Positions 17,549-26,369 of a stretch of 64,000 nucleotides of DNA are shown here, one piece after another (within the stretch, counting starts at the first letter, position 1; each line of letters begins with the position of its first letter). Under the pieces are notes generated by a model. That model was not told where the DNA came from, did not search any database, and saw nothing but the letters and a program-made list of their open reading frames with translations. A program made the translations under genes and the position numbers. Source of the DNA: Corynebacterium pelargi (GTDB lineage Bacteria > Actinomycetota > Actinomycetes > Mycobacteriales > Mycobacteriaceae); assembly GCF_014635485.1 (NCBI RefSeq), contig NZ_BMCX01000002.1, positions 82,292 to 146,291 on the forward strand, written 5' to 3'.

Positions 17549-18979
17549 ATGAGCCCCATTTCTAAGCCCGAGGCCACCGGAAAGCGTGTGATCGCTTCCA
17601 TTCTCCTGGCAGTCCCCCTGCTTGCTGGTGTAGGCGTGGCGGCAACAAGTGACACCCAGATCGCATCCACCTGGACTAATAGCGAGGAGTCTCAGGGTGC
17701 ACCCGCGGCGGTGGCGATGCCCGATCTCAGCGAGGTGCGCAGGGCGGTAGGCAATGCCAACGCCCAGTCCTCGATGCTCCAAAGCGGCACCAAGCAGCTT
17801 GTCGACGGCACCGAGAAGCTCAAAACCGGCTCCCAGGCCCTAGGCGATGGCGTGCATGAGGCGCGCGATGGTTCTCAGCAGCTTGCCAATGGCATGACTG
17901 AGATTCAGGCGGGTACCGCACAATTAGGCGATGGTGCAACCAAGGTTGCCGATGGCGTGGAGGCCGCGGTGAATCAGATGGTGGGCCTGGAAGCTGCCAG
18001 GGGGCAGATCTTAACGGCTATTGAAGATGCCCAGTCCGATGTAGAAAACAGCGTGGATCCGCGCGCTGCGGAGATGAAGCAGCGCCTGGCTGAATTCCAT
18101 GCCCGCGTGGAGGCCGCCGCCCTCGATGAGGGCACGAAGGCGCAATTAGAAGAGTTGCGCAATGGATCGCGCGAGGTGGCCAATCAGCTTGCCGTGCCAG
18201 GCTATAGCTATCACGACGGCATTTATAGCGCCACGAAGGGCTCCAAGGATTTGGCCAGTGGGCTCAATAGGTTATCGGGTGGCGTGGATGAGGCCACCAG
18301 TGGCGTGGATCAATTGGATGAGGGCGTGAAAAAGATTGACTCCATGGCTCAAGACACCCGCGCCAAGCTCGCCGCGGCGCAGCGCGCGCTGCCTGCCGTT
18401 ACCCCAGGCACGCAGGAGGCCGAGGAGGCGGGCGTGAGCCAGTCGCTTGCGCCACTTTATGCCTTCTTTATTGCAGCCGGCATCATGTTGGCCGCTGCAA
18501 CGCGGGTGCGTGATTGGCGCGGTGGTGCCCTAGCGATTGTGGCTCTTGGCGTGCTCGGTGCGGTGCTCGTCGCTGTGTTGGGCGTGGGCATGAGCGTTGG
18601 TGCTGCCATCGTTGCAGGCTTGGTGGGTGCGCTAAGCGCCGCGCTTTCTGCTGCAATGACGATGGCGCTGATGCGCATCCTCGGGCCTCGCATTGGCCTT
18701 GGCACAAGCTTTTTCGCCCTGCTTGCCCAGGTAGGCATCGTTGGTTGGGTGTGGAATAAGGCAGCGACTGAGTCGATTGCGTCTGGGCTTGAAGCGCTTG
18801 CGGCATTGATGCCGTTGAATTACCCAACTCTGGCGTTGAGCGCTGTGGGTAACCAGGTTGGCGGCGCGGCGTTGTGGGTGCCGCTGGTGGTGATGCTTGC
18901 TTTGATTGGGGCGGCAGCTGCGAGCTTGAAGATCGTCCCGGAATCTCGCACGGAGGACGTCGAAAAGCTAGCGATGTGA
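17549..18979 (+). CDS. YhgE/Pip-like membrane protein with coiled heptad repeats
   Basis: The 476-residue protein has an N-terminal membrane helix (residues about 13-33), then an extracytoplasmic segment (about 70-270) of Leu/Gly heptad-type repeats such as LVDGTEKLKTGSQALGDGV and AQLGDGATKVADGVEA, and then about five C-terminal helices. This is the layout of YhgE/Pip-type (X-X-X-Leu-X-X-Gly repeat) proteins, linked in other bacteria to phage infection or to ABC-2/MmpL-like export; the function here is unknown. It stands alone, with mrpA divergent. No Shine-Dalgarno is obvious before the ATG. Confidence 0.8.
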   Translation: MSPISKPEATGKRVIASILLAVPLLAGVGVAATSDTQIASTWTNSEESQGAPAAVAMPDLSEVRRAVGNANAQSSMLQSGTKQLVDGTEKLKTGSQALGDGVHEARDGSQQLANGMTEIQAGTAQLGDGATKVADGVEAAVNQMVGLEAARGQILTAIEDAQSDVENSVDPRAAEMKQRLAEFHARVEAAALDEGTKAQLEELRNGSREVANQLAVPGYSYHDGIYSATKGSKDLASGLNRLSGGVDEATSGVDQLDEGVKKIDSMAQDTRAKLAAAQRALPAVTPGTQEAEEAGVSQSLAPLYAFFIAAGIMLAAATRVRDWRGGALAIVALGVLGAVLVAVLGVGMSVGAAIVAGLVGALSAALSAAMTMALMRILGPRIGLGTSFFALLAQVGIVGWVWNKAATESIASGLEALAALMPLNYPTLALSAVGNQVGGAALWVPLVVMLALIGAAAASLKIVPESRTEDVEKLAM

Positions 18980-19112
18980 CAATTGTTACGCGCGTGACTG
19001 GTGTGATTTGGGCTTGCGCGGTTGTTTTTAGGTAAAAGGTTCCGCTACGTTGTAATAACGAAATCATAACGACGGATAGACACTATGTCTGCACGCCGAA
19101 GAAAGGACCCAC

Positions 19113-19946
19113 ATGCGCAACCGCGTAGTCGCCTCAATCGCTGCCCTCGCCGCCAGCGCCAGCCTCATGCTTGCCCCCAATGCCTCGGCAGCGGAGCCGA
19201 ATGCAGTGCTCATCGGTGATTCCGTCCCCGCGAACCCCTCCTTGGTGTCCTTCTTTGCCGGCAAAGTGATTGCCAACCCCTCCAGCGTGGTGCTGCCCGA
19301 GGGCGTATTCGTCAACCAGCTCGGCTGCGGCACCGATAACCGCATGTCCGACGCCTTCGGCCGCGGCGCAGGCCAGCCCACCGCCAACTTCACCTGTGCA
19401 GGTGCAAGCCTGGCCTCCGGCGGACGCCACGTGATCGACCTGATCAACGACGCAGCAGCCACCGGCCAGCTCGGCCCCCACACCACCCAGGTTGGCCTGC
19501 TCGCAGGTGCCAACGACACCTACCCCTACAACGGCAAAGAATCCCTGGAGCAAATCTTCACCCGCATCCACGTTGCCATGCGCGATGCCGTCAACCGCGT
19601 GAAGGAAGTAGCGCCCAACGCCCAGATCAAGATCCTGGACTACCCCACCATCGCACCCGATGGAAATGTCTGCCTGATCCGCGTGGCCCCCGGCCAGACC
19701 GTGCCTTTGTACCTGCAGGCCATGGCCGATTATGAAAACGGCCTGAGCAACACCCTGCGCACCGTCTCCCAGGAAACCGGCGTGAAGTTCGTCGATTCCA
19801 AGATCCCCACCGCAGGCCACGGCATGTGCTCCGATGACGCCTGGTACGCAGGCCTGATCGACTTCGGCGCCGGCCCGCACAAGCTGCCCGTACACGCCAC
19901 CGACATCGGCCTCGACACCGTAGGCGAGTTCGCTGGTCGCGCCTAA
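19113..19946 (+). CDS. Secreted SGNH/GDSL-family hydrolase
   Basis: Residues 1-27 form a signal peptide (ending NASA-AE). The mature enzyme has block I GDSVPANP with the catalytic serine, block II region CAGASLASGG, block III GANDT and the terminal catalytic block LPVHATDIGLDTVG (His). These blocks define SGNH esterases/lipases. Four or more cysteines in the mature part fit an exported, disulphide-bonded protein. A GAAAGGA ribosome site precedes the ATG. A role in envelope lipid or mycolate/acetyl-ester turnover is plausible but unproven. Monocistronic, ending in a terminator at 20003-20026. Confidence 0.88.
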   Translation: MRNRVVASIAALAASASLMLAPNASAAEPNAVLIGDSVPANPSLVSFFAGKVIANPSSVVLPEGVFVNQLGCGTDNRMSDAFGRGAGQPTANFTCAGASLASGGRHVIDLINDAAATGQLGPHTTQVGLLAGANDTYPYNGKESLEQIFTRIHVAMRDAVNRVKEVAPNAQIKILDYPTIAPDGNVCLIRVAPGQTVPLYLQAMADYENGLSNTLRTVSQETGVKFVDSKIPTAGHGMCSDDAWYAGLIDFGAGPHKLPVHATDIGLDTVGEFAGRA

Positions 19947-20002
19947 GGCAGGCTCAGCGGAGCTCTAAAGGGCTCAGCGAAGCTTTACGGAGCCCAACAT
20001 TC

Positions 20003-20026
20003 AAGCGCACCTTCGGGTGCGCTTTT
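20003..20026 (+). terminator. Terminator after the SGNH hydrolase gene
   Basis: A 9 bp stem AAGCGCACC / GGTGCGCTT with a TTCG loop is followed by T residues. Confidence 0.85.
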
Positions 20027-20108
20027 GCTATTCCTCCCTTTTGTAGCCGTGCCCTAGAGCGCCGGGTTGAGCAGGCCTGGGCTTGGGCCTCGTCTGGGGC
20101 AGGGGATA

Positions 20109-20154
20109 AGAAAAACCGCAGCTCAGAAAGTGAAAGACTTGCTGAACTGCGGTT
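20109..20154 (-). terminator. Terminator of tRNA-Pro
   Basis: On the minus strand AACCGCAGTTCAG pairs with CTGAGCTGCGGTT (13 bp with one G-T pair), followed by a T-run, 6 nt after the tRNA. Confidence 0.75.
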
Positions 20155-20159
20155 ATTGG

Positions 20160-20233
<74 letters not shown>

Positions 20234-20344
20234 GCATAACACCTGCGTGCTACCCAGAACAGCATAGTGAGCTGTGCCAGGAACTCCAAAACGGCAGGTC
20301 GCAGCTCAAACGCTGTTTGGGCACGCGTGTGCCCGTCGAAAAGC

Positions 20345-21250
20345 CTAAACTTTTTCCACCAGGCGCAGCAGCGTGGCAGAGGGCTTACAAAATAGGCGCA
20401 CGGGCGCGTACTTAGATTGCCCAAGACCATTGCTTACATGCATAAACATGTCACCGAAGCGGTGCAGGCCCTTGCAGCGTTCGGGATCGATGCCACAGTT
20501 CGTTACCAATGCCTTACCCCCTGGCAGGCACACTTGGCCGCCGTGGGTGTGGCCGGATAAAGAGAGCATGTAGCCGTCTGATTCAAAGCGTTCCAGCACG
20601 CGGGGTTCGGGAGCGTGCAACAAGGCCAAGGAGAGGTCGGCTTCTGGGTGGGGCGGGCCTGCGATCTCCTCATAATTGTCAAGATCGTGGTGGGGATCAT
20701 CCACCCCGGTAGCAGCGATTTTCAGCCCCGAGGCCTTGAACTCATGGCGAGCCTGATTCGCGTCCATCCAACCGTGTTCCACAAAAGCTGCTCGCATGCC
20801 CTGCCACGGCAATTCCACGCGGCTGACCTTGCGTTTTTTGCCCAGCAGATACTTCAAGGGATTGACGGGCCTGGGCGCAAAATAGTCATTGGTGCCAAAC
20901 ACAAACAGACCCGGACGGCGCAGCAGCGGCTCAAGGGCACGCAGCACACCTGGCACGCCTTTTTGGTCGCTTAAGTTATCGCCGGTATTGACCACCAGGT
21001 CGGGATTCAGCGCGTCCAAGGAGCGAACCCACTCCTGCTTCGCGTGCTGGGTGGGGATCATGTGCAGGTCGGAGATGTGCAGGATGCGGAAGGCATCTCG
21101 ACCATCGAGGGTGCCCGGCTCAAGGATGGGTACTTCTACCTCGTGGAGCTGGAACTGGGTGCATTCGCGCATCGCCCAGCCCAAGGTGGCAGCCCCGCCA
21201 AGCGCAAGACCGCCGAGTGCACGTGCCGTTACCTGAATAATTGAAGCCAC
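20345..21250 (-). CDS. Membrane-associated metallophosphoesterase
   Basis: The 301-residue protein has an N-terminal hydrophobic segment (about residues 8-28) and then a calcineurin-like phosphoesterase fold: HISDLHMIP, NTGDNL, FGTND (the usual GNHD appears as GTND), LLHAPEPR and SGHTHGGQ. Most metal ligands are present; the His of GNHD is replaced by Thr in GTND, which may alter metal or leaving-group handling. The family includes lipid-A/UDP-sugar type and unknown hydrolases (YkuE-like), so the substrate is open. The start is a GTG. It is divergent from the yqeY gene, 28 nt away. Its own promoter must overlap that of yqeY. Confidence 0.85.
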   Translation of the reverse strand: MASIIQVTARALGGLALGGAATLGWAMRECTQFQLHEVEVPILEPGTLDGRDAFRILHISDLHMIPTQHAKQEWVRSLDALNPDLVVNTGDNLSDQKGVPGVLRALEPLLRRPGLFVFGTNDYFAPRPVNPLKYLLGKKRKVSRVELPWQGMRAAFVEHGWMDANQARHEFKASGLKIAATGVDDPHHDLDNYEEIAGPPHPEADLSLALLHAPEPRVLERFESDGYMLSLSGHTHGGQVCLPGGKALVTNCGIDPERCKGLHRFGDMFMHVSNGLGQSKYAPVRLFCKPSATLLRLVEKV

Positions 21251-21266
21251 TCGATCAGCCTACCGG

Positions 21267-21272
21267 TACTCT
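21267..21272 (+). promoter_or_regulatory. -10 box TACTCT for leaderless yqeY transcript
   Basis: TACTCT ends 6 nt before the ATG at 21279. Confidence 0.5.
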
Positions 21273-21278
21273 CAAGGT

Positions 21279-21740
21279 ATGAGTGAACTCAAGCAAACCA
21301 TCCGTCAAGACCTCACCACCGCCATGAAGGCTCGCGATAAGCTCAGCACCTCCGCATTGCGCATGTTGCTGTCGGCGATCCAGGCCGAGGAAACCAGCGG
21401 TGCTCGCCATGAGCTTGACGACGCCACCGTGCTCAAAGTCATCGCCCGGGAAATTAAAAAGCGCAAGGAATCCGCCGAGGTCTATGCCCAAAACGGCCGC
21501 CAAGAACTTGCCGATACTGAACTGGCAGAGGCCAAAGTATTCGAGCAGTACCAGCCAGCCCAGCTTGATGATGCCGAGCTCGAAGCCCTCGCTCAGGACG
21601 CAGTAAAAGAAGCCGCCGGCGATGGCGAGGTTTCGATGAAGCTCATGGGCAACGCCATGAAAATCGCCACCGCCAAAGCCGGTGGGCGCGCCGACGGTAA
21701 GCGCCTCAGCGCCGCGGTACGCGCAGCGCTGCAGGGCTAG
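21279..21740 (+). CDS. GatB/YqeY domain protein
   Basis: The 153-residue protein is a stand-alone YqeY: an N-terminal helical part with LRMLLSAIQAEE and REIKKRKESAEVY, followed by the tRNA-binding-like GatB tail (GEVSMKLMGNAMKIATAKAGGRADGKRLSAAV). YqeY proteins resemble the tRNA-recognition tail of the Asp/Glu-tRNA amidotransferase, but their function is not settled. The start lacks a Shine-Dalgarno and has a -10 box 6 nt upstream. It converges with ponA. Confidence 0.9.
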   Translation: MSELKQTIRQDLTTAMKARDKLSTSALRMLLSAIQAEETSGARHELDDATVLKVIAREIKKRKESAEVYAQNGRQELADTELAEAKVFEQYQPAQLDDAELEALAQDAVKEAAGDGEVSMKLMGNAMKIATAKAGGRADGKRLSAAVRAALQG

Positions 21741-21759
21741 CTAAGCGTCGCTTCTGGCA

Positions 21760-24132
21760 TTACTGCCCCAGGAGCCTCCGGATGGAATCGGTGATGCTGT
21801 CTACGTCCTGGCTCGGAATCTCTGGCACCGGCGGAATAGACGGCACTACCGGTTGCGGTGCTGGCCTGCGCGCCGGGCTGCCATCGGAGATATACAAGGT
21901 GATGGTTGAGCCCTTACGCAGTGGTGTGGGCACGCTGGTGCGAAGCACCTGATTCTTGGGTTTGCCGTCGCCTGCAACGTATTGGCGCACGACCTTATAG
22001 CCCTGCTTTGTAAGCTCACGTTCGGCGCTGGATACATCGCGGCCAATGAACTGATCCCCTAAGGTTGCCGAGCGTCCACGGCGGTAGGTATCACCAATCG
22101 GCGCCAGATTGCCCTGCTGGGCAATATTGCTGCCGTTCGCCGCGGAGAACCACGTGCGCGCCGGCTCATCGCCACCGTACAAGCTGCCTGCACCGCATTG
22201 CTGCACCGGCGAGGTGCACAGCGGAGCCACCGAGGTGCCATCGTTGTAGATATAGGTCACGGCGGCATAGGCGGAGTTAAAGCCCATAAACGCTGCCGAC
22301 TGGTGCGACTCGGTGGTGCCGGTTTTCGCAGCCAATGGGGTAGACCAATTAAAGGCCTTCGCGGCATCCGCGCCGGTGCCTTCAATCGTGTCTTTGCTCA
22401 AGGCCTGCCCAAGGGCGTTGGCGGCATCGGCATCCATCGCATTTTCGCAGTCAGGGCGCTCTAGGAATACCTCATTGCCTTCTGCATCGGTGACATTTTC
22501 AATGGGGTTCGGTTCGCACCAGCGACCATCCGAGGCGATTGATGCGGCCACATTCGACATTTCCAGTGCGTTAATGGCGGTAGGCCCAAGGGTATAAGAG
22601 CCGAGGTTGTGGTCTTTCATGTATTCGGCAATGGAGGCTTCACCATCGAAGGTGCCTGCTTCCTTATAACTTCTTAAGCCCAGCTTCACCGAAAGATCCA
22701 CCACTTTATCCACGCCCACTTCGCTAATGAGCTTCACAAACGGCGTGTTGGGTGAATAGGCCAAGGCGTCTTGTAGCGACATCCTTGAGGCATAGGAGCC
22801 GGAGTTTTCCACGCAGTAGGTGTTGGCGGGGCAGTTGCTAGCGCCGCCTTCACCCAGGCCCTTGGCCTCATAGCGGGTGGGCACATCGAGCATGGTGTCG
22901 AGCCCGTAGCCATCTTCAAGCGCGGCACCGGCGGTAAAGATCTTAAACACCGAACCAGCACCGGAGCCCACCAGCGATGCCGTCTGCGGCAGCACTGTTT
23001 GGCCGGCTTCAAGGTCGAGGCCGTAGTCGCGAGAAGAGGTCATGGCCAAAATCTTGCGGCTATCCTTGCCGGGCTCAATCACATTCATCACGTTGGCCAC
23101 CCCTGGGGTAGAGGCGGGTACTTGCCCGGTCACTGCATCATGCGCAGCGGCTTGTACCTCGGGGTTTAAGGTGGTGCGAATGGTATAAGAGCCCGAGGTG
23201 ATCGTGTCCAGGTCCAGGCCTTTTTCGCCCAGGTACTTCAATACATAATCGCAGAAGAAGCCGGCATCGCCTGCGGCGATACAACCATTGGGCAGCCCGC
23301 CAGGCTGTTCTTGCACACCAAGCGGCTCGCCCTGATACCGCGCGGCATCCTCGGGAGTAATCGCCCCTGTTTCTGCCATGGCGCCAAGGACTTCATTGCG
23401 ACGATCAGTGACAGCTTCGGGGTTGGTGTAGGGGTTGAAGTAGGAAGAAGACTGCACAATGCCTGCAAGCATCGCGGCCTCTGGAATATTCAGCTCCGCT
23501 GCTGGCTTGCCAAAGTAGGTCTGGGATGCGGCCTCCACGCCATAGGCGTTATTGCCGAAGGGTACGAGGTTGAGGTAGCGAGTCAGGATCTCGTCTTTGC
23601 TCAGGTTCTCGTCGATGCTCGAAGCCATGCGCATCTCGCGCAATTTACGAGGAATAGATGTCTCTGTTGCTGCTGCCTGCTCATCGGGATTATCCGAGGC
23701 CACGAGGAGCAAGTAGTTCTTCACATACTGCTGATCCAAGGTGGAAGCACCCTGTTCCACGCCGCCGGCAAGCAAGTTGGTGGCCATAGCGCGCAGATTG
23801 CCTTTGAGGTCTACGCCATTGTGCTCATAAAAGCGACGATCCTCGATGCTGACGATGGCAGCTTTCATCGGCTCCGCGATGGCCTCAGATGGCACCGAGT
23901 AGCGGCGCTGCTTATATAGCCACGCCATTGGCTCATCGTTGGCGTTGAGGATGGTGCTGACACCGGGGGTAGCTCCGAAGGTGAGATCGTCAATATTTGA
24001 TTGCATCGTCTCGTCCGTGCGCTCAATAGCCACACCGGAGATAGCTGCAACAGGGGTAAGCACCACGGCAGCGATCGTGCCGGCGGCGAGTGCGCCACCG
24101 ACCATTTTGATCAGAGATTTCCCTACAGACAC
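21760..24132 (-). CDS. ponA: Bifunctional class A penicillin-binding protein with PASTA domain (PonA type)
   Basis: The 790-residue protein polymerises and cross-links peptidoglycan. After an N-terminal membrane helix (about 8-30) comes the GT51 glycosyltransferase with catalytic Glu97 in IEDRRFYEH and the QGASTLDQQYVKNYLL block. The transpeptidase has SVFK (Ser394), SPN (460-462) and KTG (603-605). A C-terminal PASTA domain (about 690-760) and a Pro-rich tail follow. Cysteine pairs in the transpeptidase domain (NCPANTYC, LCTSPVQQC) suggest disulphides, as in mycobacterial PonA2. GTG 24132 has a TAGGGT box 6 nt upstream, so the mRNA is probably leaderless. Divergent from the WhiB gene, as in C. 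glutamicum and mycobacteria. Confidence 0.95.
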   Translation of the reverse strand: MSVGKSLIKMVGGALAAGTIAAVVLTPVAAISGVAIERTDETMQSNIDDLTFGATPGVSTILNANDEPMAWLYKQRRYSVPSEAIAEPMKAAIVSIEDRRFYEHNGVDLKGNLRAMATNLLAGGVEQGASTLDQQYVKNYLLLVASDNPDEQAAATETSIPRKLREMRMASSIDENLSKDEILTRYLNLVPFGNNAYGVEAASQTYFGKPAAELNIPEAAMLAGIVQSSSYFNPYTNPEAVTDRRNEVLGAMAETGAITPEDAARYQGEPLGVQEQPGGLPNGCIAAGDAGFFCDYVLKYLGEKGLDLDTITSGSYTIRTTLNPEVQAAAHDAVTGQVPASTPGVANVMNVIEPGKDSRKILAMTSSRDYGLDLEAGQTVLPQTASLVGSGAGSVFKIFTAGAALEDGYGLDTMLDVPTRYEAKGLGEGGASNCPANTYCVENSGSYASRMSLQDALAYSPNTPFVKLISEVGVDKVVDLSVKLGLRSYKEAGTFDGEASIAEYMKDHNLGSYTLGPTAINALEMSNVAASIASDGRWCEPNPIENVTDAEGNEVFLERPDCENAMDADAANALGQALSKDTIEGTGADAAKAFNWSTPLAAKTGTTESHQSAAFMGFNSAYAAVTYIYNDGTSVAPLCTSPVQQCGAGSLYGGDEPARTWFSAANGSNIAQQGNLAPIGDTYRRGRSATLGDQFIGRDVSSAERELTKQGYKVVRQYVAGDGKPKNQVLRTSVPTPLRKGSTITLYISDGSPARRPAPQPVVPSIPPVPEIPSQDVDSITDSIRRLLGQ

Positions 24133-24138
24133 GGTTAC

Positions 24139-24144
24139 ACCCTA
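24139..24144 (-). promoter_or_regulatory. -10 box TAGGGT for leaderless ponA transcript
   Basis: On the minus strand TAGGGT ends 6 nt before the GTG start at 24132. Confidence 0.5.
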
Positions 24145-24345
24145 CTGGCTTCCTCGGCTGCGGAAAAGAAGCTGAGACTTACCCCCGTCCGAATGAATGC
24201 CCATGTGACCCGCTTGGGGGTAACCCATAAAGTGTGATCCATTCGCTAGATAGGTAGGTGGGCGAATAGAATTACACATGTACGTTTTCGGCGCTTGAGC
24301 TTTAGCGTCGATCGGGTCCCCAATGTGTGGCAGGAGGCGTTCAAC

Positions 24346-24693
24346 GTGACCACCTCGTTGATCAAAGAAACCAGGCGTGACCCCTTTGCGGTCGAGTCCA
24401 ATGAGCTGGATGTGACAAGCCCCCGGGGTGAATGGGTGATGAGAGCTACTTGCCGTCACGTGGATCCTGATGCTCTATTCGTCCGTGGCGCTGAACAGCG
24501 CCAGGCCGCCACCATCTGCGATGGCTGCCCGGTACTGATGCAGTGCCGCGCCGATGCTTTGGATAATCGCGTGGAATTCGGCGTATGGGGCGGGCTTACC
24601 GAGCGTCAACGTCGCGCCATTTTGCGCAAGAATCCCCACGTAGATAACTGGGCAGAGTTCTTTGCTCAGGGAGGCGAGCCCGTCGGGCTGTAA
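24346..24693 (+). CDS. whcA: WhiB-family iron-sulphur regulator (WhcA/WhiB4 type)
   Basis: The 115-residue protein has the four [4Fe-4S] cysteines Cys36, Cys58, Cys61 and Cys67 (C-x21-C-x2-C-x5-C), the GVWGG turn (79-83) and a basic C-terminal helix for DNA contact. In C. glutamicum WhcA, next to pbp1a, is a negative regulator of oxidative-stress genes; M. tuberculosis WhiB4 has the same neighbours (ponA2). The GTG at 24346 is chosen because AGGAGG ends 8 nt upstream at 24337; a longer frame to 24295 has no such site. The protein probably senses redox state through its cluster. Confidence 0.92.
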   Translation: MTTSLIKETRRDPFAVESNELDVTSPRGEWVMRATCRHVDPDALFVRGAEQRQAATICDGCPVLMQCRADALDNRVEFGVWGGLTERQRRAILRKNPHVDNWAEFFAQGGEPVGL

Positions 24694-24715
24694 TGGCGCT
24701 TGGCCATCTTGGCAT

Positions 24716-24721
24716 TAGTAT
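24716..24721 (+). promoter_or_regulatory. -10 box TAGTAT for leaderless DUF4177 transcript
   Basis: TAGTAT ends 7 nt before the ATG at 24729. Confidence 0.5.
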
Positions 24722-24728
24722 GTGCCCT

Positions 24729-24887
24729 ATGAACAAATGGGAATACGCAACTGTGCCACTTATTACTCACGCCACCAAGCAGATCCTCGATACGTGGGGT
24801 GAAGATGGTTGGGAGCTCGTGGCAGTGATGCCCGGCCCGAACCCGGAAAATGTCGTGGCCTACCTCAAGCGCCCGGTGCAAGCATGA
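24729..24887 (+). CDS. DUF4177 small protein
   Basis: The 52-residue product starts MNKWEYATVPLI and contains WGEDGWELVAVMPGP, the hallmark of the DUF4177 family, whose function is unknown. It is in the same position as the M. tuberculosis gene Rv3678A. The stop overlaps the next start (ATGA), so it is translated together with the RidA gene. No Shine-Dalgarno, but a -10 box 7 nt upstream. Confidence 0.85.
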   Translation: MNKWEYATVPLITHATKQILDTWGEDGWELVAVMPGPNPENVVAYLKRPVQA

Positions 24888-25348
24888 GCACACCTTCTGA
24901 AAAACTCGCAGAACTCGGCCTGAAACTGCCGGAGGTTGCAGCACCCGTTGCCGCCTATGTGCCCGCTGTGCGCGTTGGCAATCAGGTATGGACCTCGGGC
25001 CAACTGCCCTTTATCAACGGCGAACTTCCCGCCACCGGCAAAGTCGGTGGGGATGTCAGTGCCGAAGATGCTCAAGATTATGCCCGCACTGCCGTGCTCA
25101 ACGCCTTAGCTGCGGTGGATAGCTTGGTGGGCATTGATCATGTCACCCGTGTGCTGAAGATCGTGGGCTTTGTGGCCTCTGAGCGCGACTTCGGTGGCCA
25201 GCCCGGCGTGATCAATGGCGCAAGCGAATTGATTGGCCAGATCTTTGGCCAAGCCGGTGCCCATGCCCGCAGCGCCGTCGGCGTTGCTGAACTTCCTTTG
25301 GGTGCTCCCGTGGAACTTGAGCTGGTGGTCGAGGTAGACGCCCCTTAA
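24884..25348 (+). CDS. RidA-family (YjgF/YER057c/UK114) protein
   Basis: The 154-residue protein has the RidA fold: VWTSGQLPF, NALAAVDSLVGIDHVTRVLKI and the C-terminal RSAVGVAELPLGAPVELELV with the conserved arginine that binds the imine carboxylate. RidA proteins hydrolyse reactive enamine/imine by-products of PLP enzymes; this longer subgroup is less well known. It overlaps the DUF4177 gene by ATGA. Confidence 0.9.
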   Translation: MSTPSEKLAELGLKLPEVAAPVAAYVPAVRVGNQVWTSGQLPFINGELPATGKVGGDVSAEDAQDYARTAVLNALAAVDSLVGIDHVTRVLKIVGFVASERDFGGQPGVINGASELIGQIFGQAGAHARSAVGVAELPLGAPVELELVVEVDAP

Positions 25349-25481
25349 CGGGGGAGTGTTTGGGTGTCCGAATCTGCTGGTTTGGGTGCCTGATCCAAGA
25401 AAAGTTTTCCGTTTATCGGGGTCAGGGTGAGGGGTGAGACACTTCCACCCCAAGAACTAGTCGCGCGTAATAGATGTGTCC

Positions 25482-25487
25482 TAAGCT
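25482..25487 (+). promoter_or_regulatory. -10 box TAAGCT for leaderless MBL-fold gene transcript
   Basis: TAAGCT ends 7 nt before the ATG at 25495. Confidence 0.5.
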
Positions 25488-25494
25488 AAACCCT

Positions 25495-26307
25495 ATGGAG
25501 CATCCCGCTTACAGTCAGCAGAGGCCGGTGACCCCGTCCACTTCCGTGGTTCTTTGCCCGAATCCGGGGTACGCGTCACTGGAAGGTACGAACTCGTGGA
25601 TCATTCGCGCCGAGGAAGATCCTCGCGCCATCGTTATTGATCCCGGCCCTGCGGATGAAGGACACTTAAATGTCTTGCACCGTTATGCCGATGAAGTGGC
25701 GTTAATTCTTGTCACTCACCGCCACCACGACCACGCCGATGGTGCTGAGCGCTTCCGCCAGCTCACCGGTGCGCCCGTCCGGGCCTTTGATGCCGCATAT
25801 TGCATGGGTGGTGAGGAACCACTTCGCGATGGAGAGATCATTGCCCTCGACGGTGTTACCCCGCAGATCGAGGTGGTGGCCACCCCTGGGCACACGGCTG
25901 ATTCTGTGTCCTTCTTTATTTGGTCCGGCAAGCCGCACGAGTCCACCCTTGAGGCGATTGCCACAGGCGACACCATCGCCGGGCGCCACACCACCATGAT
26001 TTCTGAGACTGATGGCGATCTTGGCCAGTACCTCGAAACGCTCGATCTTCTCGAACGTCGTGGCAAGGATGTGCACCTCCTGCCCGGCCACGGCCCTGAT
26101 GGCGAGAACTTGGCTGCCTATGCCCGCAAGTACATTGATCGTCGCCACCAGCGTCTGGATCAGATTGTGCAGGCACGCAAGGAGCTGGGTGAAGATGCCA
26201 GCTTGAAGGAGCTTATCGACGCCATCTACGACGACGTTGATCCTGTCCTCCGTGGCGCTGCTGAGCAGTCCACCCGAGTGGCCCTGCGCTATCTCGACGC
26301 CCAATAA
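25495..26307 (+). CDS. MBL-fold metallo-hydrolase (LACTB2-like)
   Basis: The 270-residue enzyme has the metallo-beta-lactamase motif HRHHDHADG (two zinc sites), PGHTADSVSFF, the bridging aspartate in TGDTIAG and LLPGHGPDG. The closest general group is LACTB2/RNase-like or glyoxalase II-like hydrolases, so either an RNA or a thioester substrate is possible. The ATG at 25495 is chosen over the frame start at 25474 because of the -10 box. It sits between RidA and glxR, as in mycobacteria (Rv3677c). A bidirectional terminator follows. Confidence 0.88.
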   Translation: MEHPAYSQQRPVTPSTSVVLCPNPGYASLEGTNSWIIRAEEDPRAIVIDPGPADEGHLNVLHRYADEVALILVTHRHHDHADGAERFRQLTGAPVRAFDAAYCMGGEEPLRDGEIIALDGVTPQIEVVATPGHTADSVSFFIWSGKPHESTLEAIATGDTIAGRHTTMISETDGDLGQYLETLDLLERRGKDVHLLPGHGPDGENLAAYARKYIDRRHQRLDQIVQARKELGEDASLKELIDAIYDDVDPVLRGAAEQSTRVALRYLDAQ

Positions 26308-26325
26308 CGCTTCAGACCACACAGC

Positions 26326-26357
26326 AAACGCTCCCGGCAACAAGGCCGGGAGCGTTT
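26326..26357. terminator. Bidirectional terminator between the MBL gene and glxR
   Basis: A 13 bp perfect stem (AAACGCTCCCGGC / GCCGGGAGCGTTT) with a 6 nt loop lies between two convergent genes. Confidence 0.85.
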
Positions 26358-26369
26358 GTGTTTCTTGTA

